Positions 57,301-64,000 of a stretch of DNA of 64,000 bases are shown here, in pieces. The stretch covers positions 10,211,725 through 10,275,724 of the forward strand of contig NC_063274.1 in assembly GCF_910591885.1 (NCBI RefSeq). Reading direction: 5' to 3'. Position 1 is the first letter of the stretch; each line of letters opens with the position of its first letter. The position numbers and the translations under genes were made by a program. Under the pieces are notes generated by a model. It saw nothing but the letters and a program-made list of their open reading frames with translations, was not told the origin of the DNA and did not search any database. Source of the stretch: Bombus terrestris. Lineage: Eukaryota > Arthropoda > Insecta > Hymenoptera > Apidae.

Positions 57301-60300
57301 CAATAAACCTGATAAATATAACATGACTAACAGTTAAATATGACCCGTTCGTATCGATCAGGTCTAAAACTCAGAAAGTAGAGCATGTTAAGTGGTTCAG
57401 TTTTTTTACGAATTTTTAATAAAATTTTGAGACGATGGTGTGCAAATTCTACATAAATCAAAGATAATTCTGTGCTTGAGAACAGATCAAAGGCGCCTTA
57501 TAAATTGATTTATCGAGTCAACTTTCATGAGTATTTGAAGAGTTAGATAGATGATAGGTGAATAAACGTAAAGATTGCTATTTATTTGTAAAGAAAAAAG
57601 GCTTGACGAAATACTTAATGCGTCTACGTGGTATCGTACGCTAGAATTCACTTCCATTGGTACATTTTATCCACTGTTCGTAGGCAACGATAAAAACAGT
57701 TGATTGCGGCAGCAATTTATTGTAAATTAAGATGTGATCACAGCGTACCTGTCATCAATCACCCCGGATTATGTTAGTGTGTGACGTATACATCTCTGTA
57801 ATGTACGTACGTAACATATAATGAGTTCAAAATCGTAATACGAGATAAAAATCACCTTGTCGGTGTAATTTAGATCGCATTTCAAGAAACAACCGATGTC
57901 TACGAGAAATGATATTTATGATATTTATTTCTGTTTATCTAAATTCAAGAAATTTCATTTATTTAGAAAAACGTTCTACATATTTTGTATTCCGCCTTAT
58001 TGTACAATTTCTGATAGTATCGTAATATTCGGTCTACATTGTACTTAATTATACATTTTCCAACCTTATTAAAAATATCTCACACTCTATCCTACGAATC
58101 GCGGTAATACCCGAGCATTTGTTGGAGCAGTTTAGATAATCCTCGCTCCCGCGATCGTTCGTTTTTAGAGGAGGAATAATTATACATCCGGTCGGAAGCG
58201 AGAGAATCGGCACAGTTTCAAACCTATCTCATATTAGAGATCAGAATGATAATTTTAATCGACTATAGCACGTTAGATCTGTCCACTGGGAAACGTTCGC
58301 TATAATGGGCCAATTCAACATTCCATTTCTGGTATCGATATCGTGCCAAAAATTCCACAGTATCGTCACCGTAATGTCCCACCATTACCTACATCGAATA
58401 CAAATCAAACGACCGTGATCAAATTCATTGGCAAACTTTTGCAGTAAGATGTTTTAGTTTCCCCAGGAAATCGGAATTCCCGGTATCAGGGATCTCTTCT
58501 CGATTCTCCGACAGTTCCTTCTTCGAGTTTCTTTAAGCGTTCCCGATTACCATAGACGCTTATCGATCGAACAAAGCGATATCTTGTGGAAACACGATCT
58601 GCTGATACGCTCGCCTCCCTCTGAAACCACGGCTTCGCTGTTCACCGATCAAATATGGCCTCGTTCTTCCGAACAGCCGGCTTGTTCGATGAGAACCACC
58701 GATCCCAAGGGTGACTCGTCCGGCCACGAGGGGACAGTACGTTTCAATCGAATCGAGGAGACATCGTTCGCACCGGAGGATTGAAATTCGATGAAAAGGG
58801 GGAAAACGAGGCAAAAAGGCTGGGAAAAAGATGGTTCGTTCTAAGCTTCGTTTCGGACATTGGCTTCTGATTGTTACGGAGACGCACAAAGGCGCGATGT
58901 CCATTAGGACGAAATGGCCTAGGATCGCGATGAGTGCGTCGTTTGCTGCCGACAATTCTCCAAACTACCGTTGCACCGCAAATAATTCTCCTTTCACCCT
59001 CTTCGCAAATAATTCTCCCCCGTTCGTAGTTCGACTATTCGAGGTTCGAGTATTTGCTTCTTCATCCGCCTAGGGGAATTCGGTGTTACTTCAAGGTGAC
59101 TGTGGAACATCTAGGAAGCCACGTATTTGATTTAACTACGTCTTTGTGGTTCGGTCGTGGACAAATAGCCGCGAGCGCGATAGGTGTCTTCCCGGGAAAT
59201 CTCATTAAGAGCCGCTTCGTGGCGGTCAGATAGCGGATTCTGCACAAGAACGCATTGACGATGGGCGTGTTCTAGAACGAGGAAAGTTATTCGCACGTAA
59301 AACGAAAGCTGATTTATATGCTAATCGCTGACTGTTTAAATCGAACGAATTAGGATGGTTTATGGGTCGGCATGGCTTTCTAAATTTTATCCCGAAGGGA
59401 TGTGTTCGACGAATTCTGCCTTTGAAAATGATAAATTATATTATTACAAGTTTTGATTGATGTGGTTATTCGAATGTAAAAGATTCAACGATTGTTCAAC
59501 ATGGAAAATGCTGGATAATACCAGGGAGAGAGTGATAGAATACGCGATCATCTTCCAATAAAAACGTAAATGGCAGCCAGAATGGAATTCGGTTCGATTA
59601 TAAATTATCGTTCCACGCTTTTATCCCGTAAATAATTATTTTACACCAATACGATATCTTCGCTTGAATTCCTGATATTCCAGGAACAGTGTTCCGATTT
59701 TCATCATTTTCGAACGATGCAGGTCGCATTTTTCCACGATTTCGTAAATATAGAAGTACTCCAATATCGAATATTTGAATATTTCAAATAGCACGTAAAT
59801 AGAAAATTGATTGGCCGCTCCAATTCACACGTTTTAATAAAAATATACCTACGTCGTAAAACTTCAAAATAAACACAAACTTCGAGTACTTAACTTCAGT
59901 CTTTTTTTCTTTTGTCGTCGTTCGTCCACTTTTCGTTGAATGGTCACCAGCAAATTCTTATGGATTTTTTTCCGGATGATAACGATCGCAGCGTGAGTCG
60001 AACGAAAGGAGGAGAAGTAGAACGCGGGACGAAACAATGCTGTCGGTAGCGTTAACTTCGTCGAGAGTTCAGTGACGCGACTTGAAGCAGCCGAGGAGTT
60101 ACGTGACGCGGCCATAATCGCGTGCAGTTTCGCAAACTTCAGAACAAAAGGGGGTCTGGCATAGAGGAGGCAGCGCGCAGCTCGACAAGCAAAATAGAGG
60201 TTCGCGATCAACAGCTTAGCTTCGTTGAGAGCCAGAACGTCAGCCGATTTCTGCCAGTCTCGCTGCTGATATCTCCCTAATACGCGTCCCATAATTTCGA

Positions 60301-62346
60301 ACTCGCGCATCCTACTTGGACGGGTTTAATAAGTTGGAGATAGAGGAAGTTGTTCTAGAATGAAGTATTCTAAGATAAGAAAGTAATATAGGGAAAATAA
60401 TGGTAGAATTAAATTTTTTTTATTTCTAACCGTTTAGTTCTTTGCCTAGTTGGTTTGATGAATCTAATTCAATAAACAATTTTTTAATGTCTGTGAGATA
60501 TTTTTTCGGCTTTCGAAAGATTTCTTGTTCTTCTCATCGACGTGAGATTTTTCTATGGCATATTTAAATTGAGTTACATTTATACTATATAGTATAATAA
60601 TAATTTCAATCCGTTACCCAACCATTAATAACGCATATCTTCGTTTCTCCATCTCGTGCTATATTTCATATTTCGTGTTGTGCTGTAGAAATTTGTTTAG
60701 ACACCAAAGGTATTAGCAGATTGATCAGGACTCGAGACGTAATCCTCCGTTTGGGAGGCGAAAAATCTTCCAGTTACTAATAGCAATACCTATCCATCGT
60801 ATTAAAATACGAGCGCGGTTTCGAACTTTTGTTTGAATTCCCTGCGCTACCGGGAATAATGATGATAGTAATTCGACGCGATTAATGTTAACGCAGGCGA
60901 CGGTTACGTCGGTAACGTTCCCAACAACGGCCGAAACGTTGATTCTTGTCAGCCGAATTGGCCTGCGGTCGACCGAATAATCGCCATCCTCGTAATTTTC
61001 CGGCTATCAAATCTCCCGCGCTTTGCCGCGCCTGAAATGCGCCACGGTCGTGTTGCTTCTGAATTTGTTGTGACATGGTCGTGGAAGCTTAGAGGAAAAT
61101 TGGAATACCAACGATATTTTATAAATATATAGTAATTTTTGGAAGAAGATAGAATAACATAATGACGTGGGTACGAGACGTAGGTAAATTCTTTGCTCCT
61201 GTATTTAATATTCTGCGGTTTATAAATTTCGCGCATGCAAGTTAGCGAAATTTAATATCACGGGAATGCGATAAGCGCGATAAAAATGAATGGCACAATC
61301 GATTTGATTATCTAAAAGTAAAAGCTAGAAATTCGTAAAATTCGAGTATAAAGTAAAACGAATTTCTTGTCTTATGGTGATCTCACGTTCGTACGCGCAT
61401 TTCTCACATTTACTCAAATAAACTTCTGTGCATTCCATCGATCGCGGCGTTATTTTTATATTATTGAATTGTTCCAATTCCATTGGAGGAAGAGCCATTA
61501 AGATATCGAAGATAAAACGGAATGTTCCTCGCAGACTCTGTTCCCAGAAATACTCTTCCTGAGAAATGTTTTCAAATATCACAATTCTGTCGCCGCCATT
61601 GGAAGAGATTTATCTTAGAACATACCTTCGGTTTTTACCACCCCCGGTTCTAGGTGCTTTTCACCAGATGAATCCTATTCGTCTCCCCAATCGATGACCC
61701 ATTCTTCCCTACCGCGACTTCCAGATCAAATCCATTTTTCCACCGCGATTAATGTCTGAGAAATCCGGTCGGAACGCGAGTGGACGATTAATGTCGTCCA
61801 AGATGACCAATCGGTGGTGCGCACGGTGTATCCTGCAGAACCAGAAAGCAGACACCATATTCTTTCTCCATTGTACTCCCACCTTTTCCTCGGTCGGACA
61901 ACAAAAGCCTCTCCTTAAGATGACGTCCACGGATGTGTCTCCGATGGCACGCCTAACGGTTCCGTGTCGCGGAACACGGGCCCAGGCTCGAGCGCGTACG
62001 GTGCCATTATTTCAATTTCATGGGTGACCCGCGGTGGATTCATCTTGATGCACGCCTAATGAGTGTTGGGATTGTCCCTGATGCGGCAGGGATGAACAAA
62101 GAGCGGTTCAGCCTCGGCACGCACGAGCTGCTCATTAGAGGAAGCCCTCCCTGGAACGAACACGCCCCTACCGTTCTCACGACTCTTTGGTAATCGTGAA
62201 TCGGTGCAAAATTGACCGTTTCCATTTACCTTTTTCTCGGCCCACGTACATCTTACCAGGTGATGCTCGTGCACGGTTAATGCGTTGGTACGTTGGTCGC
62301 GACATTATGAAGCGCAGGAGAATCTTTGGAAGGAGAGTCGTCGTTC
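54367..62346. other. Long stretch without a supported gene
   Basis: The sequence alternates between AT-rich parts (54400-55380, 55640-56180, 56640-58130, 59330-59990, 60320-60860) and CpG-rich islands (55400-55630, 56200-56600, 58550-59320, 60000-60300, 60870-61080, 61600-62300). Open frames in the islands, such as 131 codons on minus at 58560-58955 and 148 codons on minus at 59864-60310, have poor starts and no splice support. AATTCTCC recurs near 58956, 58984 and 59010. Small hairpins occur near 61780 (GGACGA/TCGTCC), 61959 and 62073. A minus-strand GAAG|GTATGT donor-like site lies near 61624. Confidence 0.35.
54769..54794 (+). repeat. 12-base direct repeat, period 14
   Basis: ATAGATCACTAT occurs at 54769-54780 and 54783-54794, separated by AC. 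Confidence 0.85.
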
Positions 62347-62718
62347 TTACTGGATCGTCGTACCTTCTTTCGAGATATTATCGAAGAGAGAAGAGGCAGA
62401 AGGGGATTCTTGAGCGAAGGAACGAGACGTGTTCGAGCGGAACTCGGTCGAGTTCGAATTATGTCTCGGCATGAGAATGTAAGACGCCTCTCTCACGAAA
62501 TGGATATCGAAGTCGCATTTAACACGCTTGTCATTGGTCCGCGGCGAGATGGCGTTTCGAATGAGCCGTTCCGTAAGGGTCAGCCGCGTTATTGATGGCC
62601 TTGCGTTGCTCCCGTGGCGAATCTTAAATGGCAGCGAACTCGCCTGGAATATTGGAGGTTTATTGGGATTACGAATCGCGAATGAGGTTGTAAAAGTTCG
62701 CTTCGTGAAACGGTCCAT
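62347..62718 (-). CDS. ATG-started open frame of 123 codons ending at a donor-like site
   Basis: The minus-strand frame starts at ATG (62718, context CACCGATGG) and runs to a TAA that overlaps a donor-like sequence (ATCCA|GTAAGA). The coding part may therefore continue through a splice. The peptide is basic and Ser/Arg/Asn-rich with short hydrophobic pieces (MDRFTKRTFTTSFAIRNP at the start), and no domain is recognised. A plus-strand frame of 89 codons (62326-62595) overlaps and looks equally varied, which shows that composition alone keeps both strands open here. Confidence 0.22.
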   Translation of the reverse strand: MDRFTKRTFTTSFAIRNPNKPPIFQASSLPFKIRHGSNARPSITRLTLTERLIRNAISPRTNDKRVKCDFDIHFVREASYILMPRHNSNSTEFRSNTSRSFAQESPSASSLFDNISKEGTTIQ

Positions 62719-64000
62719 CGGTGCACTGACGCGAGATGCGGCCAGACATAGTTGCTGCGTGAGGTGTGTTTGGTGAAATTTTCTTGGTAGACAGAGAATT
62801 AGAAGCTCTTTAATCTGTATTATTTTTTTATTTACATAACTTTAGATTATATATTTTACCATATATTATTCAATTTGTCAATAAGAGAATTAATTGTATA
62901 ATAATAGTAATTGATTCATGGAAATATCATATTTTTTTACGTTTCGATATTTTCTTAACCAATCACTTTTCTCATCAACACCTTTGAACACAAGAAGATT
63001 CGATGACAATGCAATTCTTCTTAAAAGAGAAAAGGTAACGAGTCTTAAAACATCGTCTTGCAAATATTTGATCACGATTGCTTTCATTTCCAACATTAAA
63101 AATAAAACTACCTATCAAAGATCATTTCATTTTCGAATAAAACATCTGACGAAAGAAACGATCATTCTTCCACGGTGTTTTTATTAAAATCAATCGACGG
63201 TGGAGCATTAAATGACATTGGTTCTGGGAATGGCAATGGTGATAGCCTTCGGCGAAACGTTACGAAGTGTTGTATCGATTTACCGAACAATAGAGACAGG
63301 ACGGTAGAAAATCGTGAACGCTAATTCGCATCATCGCAGTCGTTCAGATTTTCTCACGGATCATCGATTACGCGCATGTTGCGTGTCAGCCGTGTCGCGT
63401 GTCAACGACCGCCACCGCTCTTAATATTGTCCAATTCGAAGCCAACCGCGTCATCGTCTGTTCTTGGTAAACGACCGCACGATTCGCGCGAACCGTCGAT
63501 CTCGCCGTGCTCCCGTTACATAATTCTCCTTATTTTGAAATTGCCACGACCGATCTAACACGGGTACCTCCTTGAAAAATTTCAATATTGTCAGAAATTA
63601 ATGCACACGCGATAAGACATAATAATCGTATGATAATTATTGAGGTTTGATGAATCAGTGTATCTTGCGATATTGAGAATATACGCGTACTTGACAAATT
63701 TTATACGACGCCCATTATATTTAGAAAGAAACACGAACAGGCCATCATATTCAAGACCATAAAGTGACGATGCAACGATTACCTTATATTGGTGGTTTTA
63801 TTGAACCACTTCTTATATTATTTAAGAACCACCTAACGATACGCAGGCGGTCAAAAGCGGAACAAGGCGAAGCGTGACGAAAGCAATCGAAAATCCGCTA
63901 CGAATCATAAAAGGAGTCATTAAATGGTCCCTGCTAGTCGTTCATCTCGCCCACGCGTCTCACCTGCAATGAAACACTGGACGGTGGAATTGCTCGTTTA
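62719..64000. other. Gene-free stretch to the window end
   Basis: The sequence is AT-rich from 62790 to 63230, then mixed, with a GC-richer part near 63370-63550. No paired splice sites, repeats or convincing frames were seen. Confidence 0.4.

Noticed and set aside
59864..60310. 148-codon minus-strand frame
   Set aside because: Poor start context, a low-complexity Lys/Arg-rich end, and GC-rich DNA explains the lack of stops.
62175..62200. CTCTTTGGTAATC, sharing a seed with the miR-9 family
   Set aside because: The remainder does not match the mature microRNA and no proper hairpin surrounds it.
62326..62595. 89-codon plus-strand frame
   Set aside because: It begins without ATG and conflicts with the ATG-started minus-strand frame at 62347-62718. 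Neither is proven.

Overview
This window reads as nuclear DNA from an insect, most likely a hymenopteran and possibly a bee. That is an inference from three things: an AT-rich background, patches of CpG-rich sequence with no sign of CpG depletion, and the absence of bacterial-style gene packing or vertebrate repeats. No recognisable protein domain, rRNA, tRNA or known microRNA was found. No open frame is longer than about 160 codons. The simplest reading is a gene-poor intergenic region or the inside of one or more very long introns.

The window alternates between long AT-rich stretches and CpG-rich islands of 200-700 bases. The islands lie near 480-850, 12000-12300, 16550-16810, 18030-18560, 19100-20050, 22000-22390, 25500-25930, 30500-30950, 34300-34560, 37300-38000, 38300-39240, 41400-41960, 44900-45450, 48000-48800, 55400-55630, 56200-56600, 58550-59320 and 61600-62720. 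Most open frames fall in these islands, where stop codons are rare by composition, so an open frame alone is weak evidence. The exon candidates listed here are those that also have a splice signal, a good start context or frame agreement with a neighbour. None could be matched to a known protein, and all carry low to moderate confidence.

The best exon candidates are on the minus strand. They are a possible promoter and first exon at 11869-11980, an internal exon at 19743-19911, and a frame-compatible exon pair at 1215-1268 and 232-475 that encodes a hydrophobic segment. On the plus strand the better ones are 18026-18382, 30690-30936, 32291-32635, 40235-40567, 41634-41825, 48558-48803 and 53954-54104.

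The firmest features are structural. A 132-base hairpin element at 54231-54362 is flanked by TTAA on both sides and has 32-base terminal inverted repeats with two mismatches, as expected of a piggyBac-type miniature element. A weaker Tc1/mariner-type miniature element lies at 31169-31401. There are also diverged duplications (52862-53130), tandem repeats (5976, 23576, 45814, 54769), several perfect palindromes, a row of four nuclear-receptor half-sites near 44700, and at 20436/20437 a pyrimidine-tract acceptor fused to a donor, which resembles a recursive splice site. No CRISPR, operon or defence-type system is present.
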